From positions 1 through 64,000 of the forward strand of contig CALAQT010000036.1 of the NCBI GenBank assembly GCA_937888775.1: a stretch of DNA of 64,000 nucleotides, given 5' to 3'. The notes beneath the pieces were generated by a model. That model was not told the DNA's origin. It was given only the letters and a program-made list of their open reading frames with translations, and did not search any database. This DNA is from an uncultured Actinomycetes bacterium (GTDB lineage Bacteria; Actinomycetota; Thermoleophilia; Solirubrobacterales; Solirubrobacteraceae). Position numbers and translations under genes: made by a program. Below, in pieces: positions 1 to 7,170 of this stretch (positions are counted from its first letter, which is position 1; each line of letters opens with the position of its first letter).

Positions 1-43
1 GACGCCGATCGCGTTCGGGCTGCCGAGCGCTGGAAAGCAGCGG

Positions 44-71
44 GGGCAGGCGAGCTTGCGCTCGCCTGCCC
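44..71. terminator. 12-bp hairpin at the end of the leftward gene
   Basis: A perfect 12-bp stem (44-55 with 60-71) closes on a TTGC loop. It sits directly after the stop codon of the leftward gene at 80-394, so it probably ends that transcript. Neither side has a clear T-run, so it may act as an RNA-end stabiliser instead. The first 43 bases contain no gene with a visible start; a gene entering from outside the window could end here. Confidence 0.6.
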
Positions 72-79
72 GGGTCCCG

Positions 80-394
80 CTAGGCGAAGACTTTTACGCC
101 GCCCGCGGTGAGCGCGCTTAGCGCCTCTTGGACATCCTGAATCGGATAGCGCACGACATTCTCGCTTTTGTCCCGCGCGATCTTGACGCGGGCGAGCTGG
201 AAAGCGCCGAGCGTTTCATCGATGCGCTTCTCGCGCTGGACAACGGCGAATCCGCCGCTGGCGCACGGTACGCGCTTGTGAACGTCAACGTAGACGCGCT
301 GCGCGCGGCTGATTTCCTCGGTTGCGACCGCGGTCGCGATATCGAGCGGCGCCGCGGGGGCGGCGGGGGCAGACTTGCTAGTGGCAGTGGCCAT
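80..394 (-). CDS. Small leftward protein of unknown function
   Basis: Encodes 104 residues. The start at 394 is preferred over the longer reading from 424 because an AGAGGAG ribosome-binding site lies just upstream of it. The first 25 or so residues are rich in Ala, Pro and Ser and the remainder is rich in Arg, Lys and Glu, without membrane segments. No family is recognised. It is divergent from the long gene at 648, and the 250-nt gap between them holds a palindrome (494-508), so the two may share control. It is one of only three leftward genes in the window. Confidence 0.55.
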   Translation of the reverse strand: MATATSKSAPAAPAAPLDIATAVATEEISRAQRVYVDVHKRVPCASGGFAVVQREKRIDETLGAFQLARVKIARDKSENVVRYPIQDVQEALSALTAGGVKVFA

Positions 395-491
395 GCGTAA
401 GACTCCTCTAGTAGCGCAGCGCACGAGGATCGCGAGCCGCGATTTACTTATCAGGGATGACAGGGGGCAGAATCGACCGCGGTCTAATCAC

Positions 492-520
492 TTGTAACAA
501 AGTGTTACTAATGATGAGAT
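492..520 (+). promoter_or_regulatory. Possible promoter with embedded operator palindrome
   Basis: GTAACA (494-499) and TGTTAC (503-508) form a perfect inverted repeat around AAG. It overlaps a weak -35-like TTGTAA (492-497), which is 17 nt from TGAGAT (515-520), a weak -10 match. A protein bound to the palindrome would cover the promoter of the gene at 648. The same TTGTAACA word recurs in the divergent gap at 36419-36427. The assignment is by pattern only. Confidence 0.35.
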
Positions 521-647
521 CCGGCCCGATAATCGCCCCTGTCACTAGTAGAGCCTCGCGCGGATGTCCGGATGCGCTAAAGTTTGTCGCTCGCTGGCCG
601 ATAAGACGGTTAGCAGGATTCGACCCCTAAGCATTGGAGCGCATCGG

Positions 648-2048
648 ATGGATATCGCCGCACAAGTTGCAAGTCGTGAGAATCGCATCAGTCGGCAAGT
701 CGTGCTCGACGCTAGAGAATCGGAGCATGGCGGTTTGATCCCTGCTGATCGCGTTAGCGAAGTCATCAAGCGCAGCATGGCCGGATGGTCTGACAGCTAT
801 CGACCGTCGACCACTAAGACCGAAGTCAGCGCAGCAGTCGCCGGAACGATTCGCGATTGTCGCGAAGTGACCATCGGCCGCCTCTATGTCGACTTATCCA
901 AGATGGTCGACGACGCCGCGCGCAAGTTCTCCACCGATGATCGCGAGACGATCCGGACCGAGGCCCTGCTACTCCTCCTCCGCTGGCCGTCGCATGGCGC
1001 CGCGGGGAGAACCCTTGACTTAGGCGCCGCTCGACTTGAAGCGAGGATGCGTCGAATCGCTAACACTGCGCCGACCGCTGCGCTGCGTTGCTCGCGCTGG
1101 ATAGACCTAGCCGAGATTCTGCTAGCTAATGGGTCGCTGCCACTGCGCCGAGACTGGATAGACCCCGCAACCGGCTATGCGTCCGACGCCGCCCGGCGCG
1201 CGATGCGCGCAGCGATAAAGCAAGCTGCGGCCGATCGTCAAGTCGTGGCAGAGCTTGCGCCAGCGGCCGAGATCCCCACGGACGGGCTCGATATCTCCCG
1301 GATGATCGAAGCCGAGGCGATCAGCAGCGCCGAGGCGATCCGCATCCCGGACGCCGCAGCGCCCGAGATCATCGCGGCGCATATGCGCTGTTCACTTGAC
1401 GCCGCGCGAGCGATTCTCGCGCGAGCGTATCCAGCGGCGAACGTCACTGAACTAGCCGCTAGCTGGCGCATCAGTCGGGCCGCGGCCGATAACGCTCTAA
1501 ACCGCGGCGCCGCTTGGATACGCGCCAACTATCCGGACCCGATCGACCTCTTGACTGCGCTCGACGCCGCAGCGGCCAGCTATCGCGATCAGACCGAGCG
1601 CGACGCGCTTCTAGCCTTGCTCGACTATCGCGAGTATCGCGACGCGCGAGACCTAGAAGCGGCGAAGCTGGCCGTAGCTAATTGGCGCGGCGCATCGGCC
1701 GGATTGTCGACCGATCAGGGTGCGATCCTCAGCGCTGCGCGCGCTGCCATCCGCAGACATGGCGGTCAGTATGGGTCAGAGCTTGCCGAACGCATCGCCG
1801 CCTCGGCGCCGCGATTGATCGCCGCAGAGCAGCGCGCTACCAGCCGCTCTAGCCGCGTCAAGCGCTACGGACACCTAAACCACTGCGCGCTGTCAGCGCA
1901 GCGGCGCAGAGCGGCGCATATGAACCCTCAGCAGCTTGTAAAGCTCACGCATGCGCGCGAGCAACTGTCACGGTTCCTTGATAGTGGCAGCGCGGATGCC
2001 GACAGGATGCGCGCGCTACGCGCCGAGATTGCAGCGCTGGCCGTCTAG
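648..2048 (+). CDS. Large protein with possible helix-turn-helix; function unknown
   Basis: Encodes 466 residues. The ATG at 648 has a GGAG site 7 nt upstream, better than the ATG at 564. The protein is almost wholly alpha-helical by composition, rich in Ala, Arg and Asp, with no membrane segment. Around residues 268-295 the pattern (ELAASWRISRAAADNAL followed by IRANYP) looks like a helix-turn-helix of the sigma region 4 or repressor type. Around residues 90-115 there is a helical stretch loosely like sigma region 2. A phage-encoded sigma-like or regulatory factor is possible but is inference; no family is firmly recognised. It is the largest gene in the left block and is probably transcribed from the gap at 395-647. 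Confidence 0.75.
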   Translation: MDIAAQVASRENRISRQVVLDARESEHGGLIPADRVSEVIKRSMAGWSDSYRPSTTKTEVSAAVAGTIRDCREVTIGRLYVDLSKMVDDAARKFSTDDRETIRTEALLLLLRWPSHGAAGRTLDLGAARLEARMRRIANTAPTAALRCSRWIDLAEILLANGSLPLRRDWIDPATGYASDAARRAMRAAIKQAAADRQVVAELAPAAEIPTDGLDISRMIEAEAISSAEAIRIPDAAAPEIIAAHMRCSLDAARAILARAYPAANVTELAASWRISRAAADNALNRGAAWIRANYPDPIDLLTALDAAAASYRDQTERDALLALLDYREYRDARDLEAAKLAVANWRGASAGLSTDQGAILSAARAAIRRHGGQYGSELAERIAASAPRLIAAEQRATSRSSRVKRYGHLNHCALSAQRRRAAHMNPQQLVKLTHAREQLSRFLDSGSADADRMRALRAEIAALAV

Positions 2049-2134
2049 AACAAACGGCTAGAGCGCTAAAGCTCCCCGCCCGCGGCGCCGATGTAGAGGG
2101 TATGAACCGAACCACCACTAAGGGAGCAGACCTT

Positions 2135-2359
2135 ATGCCGATGTCTTGTAGTTGTGATTTCCCCGCTTGCCGCCCGGGCGAAGCGGTTTGCATTGCCTGC
2201 GGCGGGATCGCTCGCCCCGCCCGCCCGCCGCGTGGATTCACCCGGAACGGGACCCATGCTGATGCGACGGCGCTAGCGCAGCGCATCGGCACGCTTGCCG
2301 AAGTCGCGCAGGGTGGAGTCCACTACTTCAAGTGCGACGGGACCGAGCCGCAGGGATGA
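2135..2359 (+). CDS. Small Cys-rich protein, probably zinc-binding
   Basis: Encodes 74 residues. The start at 2135 follows GGGAG with 8-nt spacing; an upstream ATG at 2102 is possible. It carries a Cys cluster in the first 25 residues (CSCDF, C, then CIAC), the usual look of a zinc knuckle, and a later Cys near the end. Function unknown. It overlaps the next gene by ATGA, so the two are translationally coupled. Confidence 0.65.
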   Translation: MPMSCSCDFPACRPGEAVCIACGGIARPARPPRGFTRNGTHADATALAQRIGTLAEVAQGGVHYFKCDGTEPQG

Positions 2360-2451
2360 CCCGGACCTATCGCTATGTGACCGTCAACGGTCGCACTTAC
2401 CGCGAAGCGGTTTGGACACCGATCGCGCCGAGCACGCGCGGGACTATGTAG
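2356..2451 (+). CDS. 31-residue microprotein
   Basis: An ATG at 2356 overlaps the previous stop as ATGA and opens a 31-residue frame that ends at TAG 2449-2451. The sequence begins MTRTYRYVTVNGRTYREAVW, a basic, Tyr-rich beta-like stretch. The support is the coupled start and the plausible composition; no homologue is known to me. Confidence 0.5.
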   Translation: MTRTYRYVTVNGRTYREAVWTPIAPSTRGTM

Positions 2452-2515
2452 GCGAGCCCTCCCCGCGGCGCCGAACCTAGACACTGAGAACCGACCCGAG
2501 ACCGACAGGACAGCC

Positions 2516-2728
2516 ATGCAAGGACAGCAGCAGCTAAACATCAAGCTCACGACTGGGAGAGTCACAAGGACCACGCGGTGTAATGCCTGCGGCGCACTCT
2601 ACGACCACGCGAGCCAAGACGGCCATGCTCACGGGTGCTACTGGCCCGAGCACTCAGAGCGTCGAGCACGCGCGATGCGCTTACTCTTGACGCGGACGGC
2701 TGATGACGACGCAGAATGGTCGGATTAG
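2516..2728 (+). CDS. Small zinc-finger-like protein
   Basis: Encodes 70 residues, with an AGGACAG ribosome-binding site before the ATG. The motif CNACG near residue 22, followed by H-x3-C and H residues (HAHGCYWPEH), suggests one zinc site. The C-terminus is acidic (DDDAEW). It stands alone between a 64-nt gap and the long intergenic region that follows. Function unknown. Confidence 0.65.
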   Translation: MQGQQQLNIKLTTGRVTRTTRCNACGALYDHASQDGHAHGCYWPEHSERRARAMRLLLTRTADDDAEWSD

Positions 2729-3101
2729 CGGGGAGAAACGGACGAGCACAAGCGCGCGAAACCCCACGGTTAGCGCGCTTGAATCGTCCACGCGTGGGAT
2801 GCGCATAACCTCCCAAAAAAAGGTTGCGCCCATCCCCCCCCGTTACCTTGTAGCGAACCGCACAAGCGCGGAAACGCTACACCACACCCACACTCACACC
2901 AGACCCCTAATTTTCCAGGGGTTTTAGTCATTCACATCACTCCCCGGTTGACGCGGGAACCCGGAGGCAGTGCCGCGCTTACACACGGTCGGCAGGTCGC
3001 GAGCCCGCTTCGCCCAGATCCACCCCCTCCCAGGCCGCCTTACCCGTCCTCGGCGCCGCTGGGAGGTCCCGATGGCTCTTCGTCCAAATAGCGGGGTACG
3101 G
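2729..3101. other. Intergenic region with hairpin and terminator
   Basis: About 370 nt without a convincing gene. It contains an A-run and a C-run (2814-2841), a two-part hairpin at 2850-2880 (GTAGCG/CGCTAC outside, CCGC/GCGG inside) and a terminator at 2903-2925. From 2930 to 3100 I see no structure that I can name. Open frames on both strands here lack ribosome-binding sites and have uneven composition. Confidence 0.6.
2903..2925 (+). terminator. Rho-independent terminator
   Basis: ACCCCT (2903-2908) pairs with AGGGGT (2917-2922) across an AATTTTCC loop and runs into TTTTA. It probably ends the left transcription unit (648-2728) before the regulator operon at 3150. Confidence 0.65.
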
Positions 3102-3142
3102 GTGGTAGCACTCTGGCCTTCGGTGGTAGCACCTGCTATCAC
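3102..3142. promoter_or_regulatory. Three operator-like boxes before the ribbon-helix-helix gene
   Basis: GTGGTAGCA occurs at 3102-3110 and again at 3123-3131, exactly 21 nt (two helical turns) apart. A third, inverted copy with one change (TGCTATCAC, the complement of GTGATAGCA) lies at 3134-3142. They end 7 nt before the ATG of a ribbon-helix-helix protein. Proteins of that fold often bind tandem or inverted short boxes, so autoregulation is the simplest reading. Confidence 0.6.
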
Positions 3143-3149
3143 TCCGTGA

Positions 3150-3389
3150 ATGGCTGACGCACGTGTGCAGATCCCCTTCCGAGTCTCCCCTGAGCTGCGT
3201 GAGCGCATCGAGGAGGCCCGCGGACAGGTCGGGCTCAACGTCTGGCTGGTCTACGCCGTCGAGCTGGCTATGGCCCGCGAGGACGCGGCGCCCGCAAAAC
3301 GCATCAGCCCGACAGGTCCAGCCGCGGCGATCCGGTCAAGCCAACGCGCTCGCGCGCACGTGAACCCGATACCGAAGGGCGGTCAATGA
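3150..3389 (+). CDS. Ribbon-helix-helix DNA-binding regulator
   Basis: Encodes 79 residues. The first 45 fit the Arc/MetJ-type ribbon-helix-helix pattern: a short beta strand with alternating residues (ARVQIPFRVSPEL), then two helices with the turn at GLNVW, and the second helix LVYAVELAM. The C-terminal 35 residues are basic and probably disordered. Such proteins dimerise and insert the paired strand into the DNA major groove. It opens the long small-gene operon and has three repeated boxes directly upstream, which suggests it controls itself and the operon. Confidence 0.75.
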   Translation: MADARVQIPFRVSPELRERIEEARGQVGLNVWLVYAVELAMAREDAAPAKRISPTGPAAAIRSSQRARAHVNPIPKGGQ

Positions 3390-3628
3390 TGGCGATAGTC
3401 GCGACAATTCAGATCGGGGTACGCAGACAGGGTCGCCTCGTGGGCTGGGAAGGGCCGCACGTGTCGATCTCTCGGCAGGTGGTGGATGCTCCCGAGGACC
3501 TCACGGAGAAGCAGCTCGCGGTTGCCGTGTCGATCGGGGAGATCAAGCGGGCGCTGGCGAGTGCGGAAGCGTGCAGCGACGAGGTCGACACGCTGGAGTT
3601 CATGGTCGACTTCACCGAGAGCGAGTGA
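3386..3628 (+). CDS. 80-residue protein of unknown function
   Basis: Starts at the double ATG at 3386-3391, overlapping the regulator's stop, so it is coupled to it. The first 35 residues are strand-like (ATIQIGVRRQGRLVGWEGP), followed by a helical acidic half (EIKRALASAEACSDEVDTLE). No family is recognised. It overlaps the next start at 3628. Confidence 0.7.
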   Translation: MMAIVATIQIGVRRQGRLVGWEGPHVSISRQVVDAPEDLTEKQLAVAVSIGEIKRALASAEACSDEVDTLEFMVDFTESE

Positions 3629-3906
3629 TGAGACACGTCTACGTCGGCAATAGCAGAGTGACGTGGTGCGGCGCGAAGGTGCATGCGGGCTCAGGCAACA
3701 GGTTGAAGTTGAAGCGCGGCGAGCTGGCTCCGCTCACTGAGGAGGAGCACGCCGAAGGATTCAACTACGGCGATATGTGTCCTGAGTGCGTTGCGAACGT
3801 AGCCGCGACCGTGGCGGAAATGAAACGCATCAACGATCGACCGCTGCCCGACGAGCAGTCCGCGGTCATCGAGAACGCACCCGTCGTTAGGTACGACCTT
3901 GATTGA
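3628..3906 (+). CDS. Small zinc-ribbon-like protein
   Basis: Encodes 92 residues from an ATG overlapping the previous stop. Cys at TWCGAKVH near the start pairs plausibly with CPEC near residue 50, separated by a basic stretch, which is the pattern of a treble-clef or zinc-ribbon fold. Function unknown. The operon context suggests an early phage protein. Confidence 0.7.
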   Translation: MRHVYVGNSRVTWCGAKVHAGSGNRLKLKRGELAPLTEEEHAEGFNYGDMCPECVANVAATVAEMKRINDRPLPDEQSAVIENAPVVRYDLD

Positions 3907-4258
3907 CAAGCCCCGCCTGATAGCCCTGCTCAACGACTACGTGGTCCGTCCACCTGATCCGAAGTGGCAGGAGGATCTCGCTGATGCGATCATTGCGCTT
4001 GACGACGGCCCCGAGCAGGCCAAGCGATCATTCAACGAGCAGCTTGACGACGCGCAAGTTGCCGTTGATCGCTTGCGCAGGCAACAGGCCGAGCAGCAGC
4101 TCGTTGACGCGCAAGCTGCCATTGATCGCTTGCGCAGGCAACGGGTCGAGCAGGCCGAGCGTGTCATCCTGGCGGTCAATCGCGCCGTGCGCGAGGCCGA
4201 CGCCTTCCGCGATCAGTACAACGTGCGAGCGCTCGCTCGCTTGTATAAGGAGGGGTGA
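3899..4258 (+). CDS. Coiled-coil protein with internal repeat, paralogue of next gene
   Basis: Starts at TTG 3899, overlapping the previous stop; the start fits because the N-terminus (MIDKPRLIALL) aligns with that of the next gene (MIDKTQLLRLL). It encodes 119 residues. The middle is a coiled coil containing two near-identical 12-residue units (DAQVAVDRLRRQ and DAQAAIDRLRRQ) encoded by a 37-bp direct repeat at 4049-4085 and 4106-4142. Role unknown; probably an oligomeric scaffold or small regulator. Confidence 0.7.
   Translation: MIDKPRLIALLNDYVVRPPDPKWQEDLADAIIALDDGPEQAKRSFNEQLDDAQVAVDRLRRQQAEQQLVDAQAAIDRLRRQRVEQAERVILAVNRAVREADAFRDQYNVRALARLYKEG
4049..4142 (+). repeat. 37-bp tandem-type direct repeat inside a gene
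   Basis: Positions 4049-4085 and 4106-4142 match at all but two positions and are 57 nt apart. Because 57 is a multiple of three, the duplication keeps the reading frame and lengthens the coiled coil by 19 residues. Confidence 0.8.
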
Positions 4259-4632
4259 TGATCGACAAGACGCAACTGCTGCGCCTGCTCGACGAAGCAC
4301 ACGTCTCGCTCGACCATCGGGAACGGGCGAAGATCGCTGACAGGATCATCGCGCTCGACGAGACTCAGGAGCAGGCCCATACCAGGGCCACCAACGCGGC
4401 GCGGGCGAGGCGCGAGACGGATATAGAGAAGGCTGAGGAGGGTCTGTTGCGCGGCGAGGCGCTCATTGCCCAACTGGAGGCAACGCAAACGCGACATCCA
4501 GTGGGTCGGATCTTTCTCTCGCCGTTGTCGTGGTTCCATCTCGCGGCGACAGGCGTAGACGCCGTGCTGGGGCTCAGCGAGCAGCTCGCCTACCTACAAG
4601 ACGAGATCCGGCGCCAGGGGCGGCAGGGATGA
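4258..4632 (+). CDS. Coiled-coil protein, tandem paralogue of previous gene
   Basis: Encodes 124 residues. The ATG at 4258 follows AAGGAGG and overlaps the previous stop. Residues 1-45 (MIDKTQLLRLLDEA, then IADRIIALDETQEQA) parallel the upstream gene, so this is a tandem duplication that has diverged. The middle is a charged helix, and the C-terminal third adds a Trp- and Leu-rich segment (FLSPLSWFHLAATGVDAVLG) that may touch a membrane. Function unknown. Confidence 0.75.
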   Translation: MIDKTQLLRLLDEAHVSLDHRERAKIADRIIALDETQEQAHTRATNAARARRETDIEKAEEGLLRGEALIAQLEATQTRHPVGRIFLSPLSWFHLAATGVDAVLGLSEQLAYLQDEIRRQGRQG

Positions 4633-4847
4633 GGGTGACCCTGGAGATGCGCGTGCGCCGCGGCGAGCACATAGCGCACGTCGCTGAGATCCCGGTGGAC
4701 TACGAGATGCGCAACGGGCACATGGATCTGCGCGATCAGTACATCGCGGTGCCGTGGTCGATGTTGGGTCAGGCGATCGATCGAGGACTCGCTGGTCTCA
4801 GCGGCCCGCGCGATGAGGTCGTCTGCCTGCTCAAGGTGCGCCCGTGA
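4629..4847 (+). CDS. 72-residue protein of unknown function
   Basis: ATGA overlap with the previous stop fixes the start at 4629. The protein is beta-rich at the N-terminus (MRVTLEMRVRRGEHIAHVAE) and ends in a hydrophobic strand (VVCLLKVRP). No family is recognised. Confidence 0.65.
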   Translation: MRVTLEMRVRRGEHIAHVAEIPVDYEMRNGHMDLRDQYIAVPWSMLGQAIDRGLAGLSGPRDEVVCLLKVRP

Positions 4848-5197
4848 CGCAGTACGACTACTGGATGTCGAAGCGACTGGCGGCCGAAGATCCGCCGTTC
4901 GCCGCCCTGATAATGGCCGCGTTGCGCAAGGCGGATTCTCACAACGCAGAGTTACTGCGTCGCGCGTACCCAGAGGTCTGCGCCGAGATGCAGTTGCGTT
5001 ATGACGCGACCGGAGGAAAGCTCCCAGGCGATGTTGAGCCGGGTGACGCCGAGCACAGGTGGGTGGCGTCAAGCACTGTCGACACTGGCCACCAGCCACC
5101 GCGTCGCCTCTGGGTCTGCGTCTGCGGCGAGGAGATGTGGGCCACTGACAATCCACCGCGGTGGGATCCGGACACGCCGCCAAGGACTCACGAATGA
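4844..5197 (+). CDS. Protein with C-terminal zinc-binding motif
   Basis: Encodes 117 residues from a GTG that overlaps the previous stop. The N-terminal half is helical. The C-terminal half contains HRW and WVCVCGEEMW, a pattern often seen in small phage proteins with a single zinc site. It ends by overlapping the methyltransferase start. Function unknown. Confidence 0.7.
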   Translation: MTQYDYWMSKRLAAEDPPFAALIMAALRKADSHNAELLRRAYPEVCAEMQLRYDATGGKLPGDVEPGDAEHRWVASSTVDTGHQPPRRLWVCVCGEEMWATDNPPRWDPDTPPRTHE

Positions 5198-5778
5198 CGC
5201 TGGCAAGGCAGGCCATCGAGGAGCACGGGGCCTGGCAGAAGGTCGTAGAGCTGGAGGCGCTCGCGCTGATGGTCGCCACACTCAGGCCTCACCGGGTACT
5301 TGAGATCGGCACCCACAAGGGCGGGACGCTCTGGCTATGGTCACAACTGGCGGCCGACGACGCCCTGCTGGTCTCGGTCGACCTCGATCACGAGACCGTC
5401 TGGGCGGCGATGAACGCCGACGAGCGTCTCCGTGAGGATCTGCGCCCCCTCATCGACCAGGAGAGGCTGTTCTTCGTCGAAGGCGACTCGTCGAGGGCAG
5501 GCACCCAGCGAGCGGTCGAGCGCCTGTTCGGCGGCGAGTCGGTCGACCTGCTGTTCATCGACGGGGGCCACTCCTATCTGGCAGCGCTCGTTGACTGGTA
5601 TCGCTACAGCGGGCTGGTTGGCAAGGGCGGCCTGATCGTCCTACACGACACCCGCGAGGCTGACAACGCCGGGGTCGACCAGCTCTGGGCCGAGCTGAAA
5701 GAGCAATACGAGACGACGACTGAGATCGTCGCCACCGACCCGAGCCGCTGGGGCGGGATCAGCGTGGTCCGCGTATGA
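5194..5778 (+). CDS. Class I SAM-dependent methyltransferase (CmcI / Methyltransf_24 type)
   Basis: Encodes 194 residues from the ATG at 5194, which overlaps the previous stop; a GTG at 5161 is less likely. The SAM-binding loop is LEIGTHKGGT (about residue 38), followed by an acidic residue ending the second strand (SVDLDH, about residue 62). The motif FIDGGHSYL (about residue 120) and LIVLHDT (about residue 150) are typical of the CmcI-like and Methyltransf_24 families that modify small molecules or sugars. The substrate is unknown. In a phage, a role in modifying a host cell-surface glycan or a nucleotide is possible. Confidence is high for the fold and low for the substrate. Confidence 0.8.
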   Translation: MTLARQAIEEHGAWQKVVELEALALMVATLRPHRVLEIGTHKGGTLWLWSQLAADDALLVSVDLDHETVWAAMNADERLREDLRPLIDQERLFFVEGDSSRAGTQRAVERLFGGESVDLLFIDGGHSYLAALVDWYRYSGLVGKGGLIVLHDTREADNAGVDQLWAELKEQYETTTEIVATDPSRWGGISVVRV

Positions 5779-6182
5779 CGATCGTCCTTCACTGCTCCGA
5801 GTGTGGCCAGCCTGAGCCCGGTCCCCACCGTGGTACGTGCTCGCGGTCGATGATGCACACCGGCGAGCCCACGCTGGCGCGGATCCCGAAGGGCGACGAG
5901 GTATGGACGAGTCCGATCAAGCCGCGCACCCAGGGCGAGCAGGACGCCTACATGGCTGGCCAGCGGGCTGCGCTCGTCCTGGCGCGCGAGGAGGGCATCG
6001 ACTACGCCGAGCGGATCGTCAAGCTCACTCAGGACTCGATTACCCGCGAGCGCGAGTCCGATAGCCTAATGGGCGAACCAGCGACACTGGAGCTACGTGA
6101 CGCGATCCTCGCGTGGAATCATCACGGCGCCGAGCTGGGGCGTCAGAAGGCGTTGAGCTGGGCGAGGAGCTGGCTCAAGTGA
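5775..6182 (+). CDS. Zinc-knuckle protein of unknown function
   Basis: Encodes 135 residues, ATGA-coupled to the methyltransferase. The N-terminus has CSECGQPEPGPHRGTCSRS, a compact C-x2-C-x9-C zinc-like motif. Residues 50-135 are helical and charged and include a Trp-rich end (WNHHGAELGRQKALSWARSW). No family is recognised. Confidence 0.7.
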   Translation: MTIVLHCSECGQPEPGPHRGTCSRSMMHTGEPTLARIPKGDEVWTSPIKPRTQGEQDAYMAGQRAALVLAREEGIDYAERIVKLTQDSITRERESDSLMGEPATLELRDAILAWNHHGAELGRQKALSWARSWLK

Positions 6183-6478
6183 TCGGGTGTCCATTCTGCG
6201 GGGCGCACGACTCAACCCCGGACAGGTCGCGCTCCTCCAGCTCCCTCGTGGACGTGCGGGTCTGCACCGGCTGCGGTGGGCGCTACAAGGTCAAGCGGGA
6301 GGGTCCAATCACTGCACGTGTAGACATCCTGCCGTTCAGCGATGGACACCACGAGGTCAGGGTGACCGTCGACAGCAAGGTCATCACGGTGGTCGACGTA
6401 CCTGACATGGCGGCGGCCAGGCGGGTACTCGACGACGTAGTGAAGATGGCGCAAGACGCGGGAGGCCAGCTCCAGTGA
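6179..6478 (+). CDS. Small zinc-ribbon protein
   Basis: Encodes 99 residues from a GTG overlapping the previous stop. It begins CPFCGAH and has CTGCGGRYKV near residue 30, forming a complete four-Cys zinc ribbon. A beta-rich segment and a final helix follow. Function unknown; zinc ribbons of this type often bind nucleic acid or act as adaptor domains. Confidence 0.75.
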   Translation: MIGCPFCGAHDSTPDRSRSSSSLVDVRVCTGCGGRYKVKREGPITARVDILPFSDGHHEVRVTVDSKVITVVDVPDMAAARRVLDDVVKMAQDAGGQLQ

Positions 6479-6690
6479 TCCTCCTCAATGGTCGTGCGCT
6501 GCCCGAGGGCTACGGTCTTAGGATTGAGCGATCGCTCGAAGGATGGCCCCATGCCTTCCTGACGCATCGGGTGCGCGAGACCCTGTCCGACCTCATCATG
6601 CCGCACTACGAGACAGTCGGACCACTGATGTCGGGAGATCGGATTAGCAGCGACGGCGTGCTCGTTCACGTAGAGAGTCGGCCGCTGTGA
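6475..6690 (+). CDS. 71-residue protein of unknown function
   Basis: GTG start coupled to the previous stop. The product is mixed alpha/beta with no Cys and no membrane segment. The 12-bp palindrome built on GAGCGATCG (6526-6537) lies within it and encodes Glu-Arg-Ser-Leu, showing that this dispersed word is tolerated in coding DNA. No family is recognised. Confidence 0.65.
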   Translation: MILLNGRALPEGYGLRIERSLEGWPHAFLTHRVRETLSDLIMPHYETVGPLMSGDRISSDGVLVHVESRPL

Positions 6691-6881
6691 CCCTTCGACT
6701 AGTCCTGATCGGCGTCGGCGTCCTGGTGGTGCTCAACTCGCTCCTCGGAGGGTGGCTTCTGTGGGTTGCACGACATCCCCGCGGGCGCGACGTACCTGAC
6801 GTGCCCTTGTGGGTGGTCACGCTGAATATGGTCTTCATCTCTGTCGCCGTGGTGCTCACGCTGGTGTTGGTGAGGCGCTGA
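6687..6881 (+). CDS. Small membrane protein with two transmembrane helices
   Basis: Encodes 64 residues from a GTG coupled to the previous stop. Two hydrophobic helices (LVLIGVGVLVVLNSLLGGWL and VVTLNMVFISVAVVLTLVLV) flank a short basic loop with RHPRGRD. It is the first of three adjacent membrane microproteins. Holin, antiholin or exclusion roles are possible; none is shown. Confidence 0.7.
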   Translation: MTLRLVLIGVGVLVVLNSLLGGWLLWVARHPRGRDVPDVPLWVVTLNMVFISVAVVLTLVLVRR

Positions 6882-7006
6882 TGCCCTGGAGTCTGAAAGA
6901 GCTGATCGAGCTGGTGGTCGGAATCTTGGTCACGGCGCTGCTGAGCGCTGTCTGCCTCTGCGCCGTTATGGTGCTCGCCCTGGTATTGGTGGCGCGCGGA
7001 CTGTGA
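6881..7006 (+). CDS. 41-residue single-pass membrane protein
   Basis: Starts at ATG 6881 inside TGATG. After ten polar residues (MPWSLKELIE) the rest is one long hydrophobic helix. It sits between two other membrane microproteins and overlaps both, so the three are made together. Confidence 0.65.
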   Translation: MPWSLKELIELVVGILVTALLSAVCLCAVMVLALVLVARGL

Positions 7007-7170
7007 TGCGGGCGCTGCTCGTCGGGCTCGCTGTAATCCTGCTGATCGCGTTCAGCTTCGAGCTAACCAACAGCGAGGTTCTTCACTTACTGGGAGCTGT
7101 GGTCGCGGCGAGCATCGCGATGACCCTCACCTACCTCCGTTACACACGACCCCCAAGGGAGAAAAGATGA
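7006..7170 (+). CDS. 54-residue two-pass membrane protein
   Basis: ATG 7006 overlaps the previous stop (TGATG) and the frame ends at TGA 7168-7170, overlapping the next ATG. It has two hydrophobic segments (LLVGLAVILLIAFSF and LLGAVVAASIAMTL) separated by ELTNSEV, and a basic tail (RYTRPPREKR). The arrangement is that of a small hairpin membrane protein such as a class II holin, but this is inference. Confidence 0.65.
   Translation: MRALLVGLAVILLIAFSFELTNSEVLHLLGAVVAASIAMTLTYLRYTRPPREKR

Noticed and set aside
2703..2927. 74-residue frame in the gap after 2728
   Set aside because: It overlaps the previous gene, runs through a hairpin and a terminator, and its composition is not protein-like.
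2924..3238. 104-residue leftward frame covering the operator region
   Set aside because: No start signal, Arg/Ser-rich shadow composition and overlap with the ribbon-helix-helix gene and its boxes.
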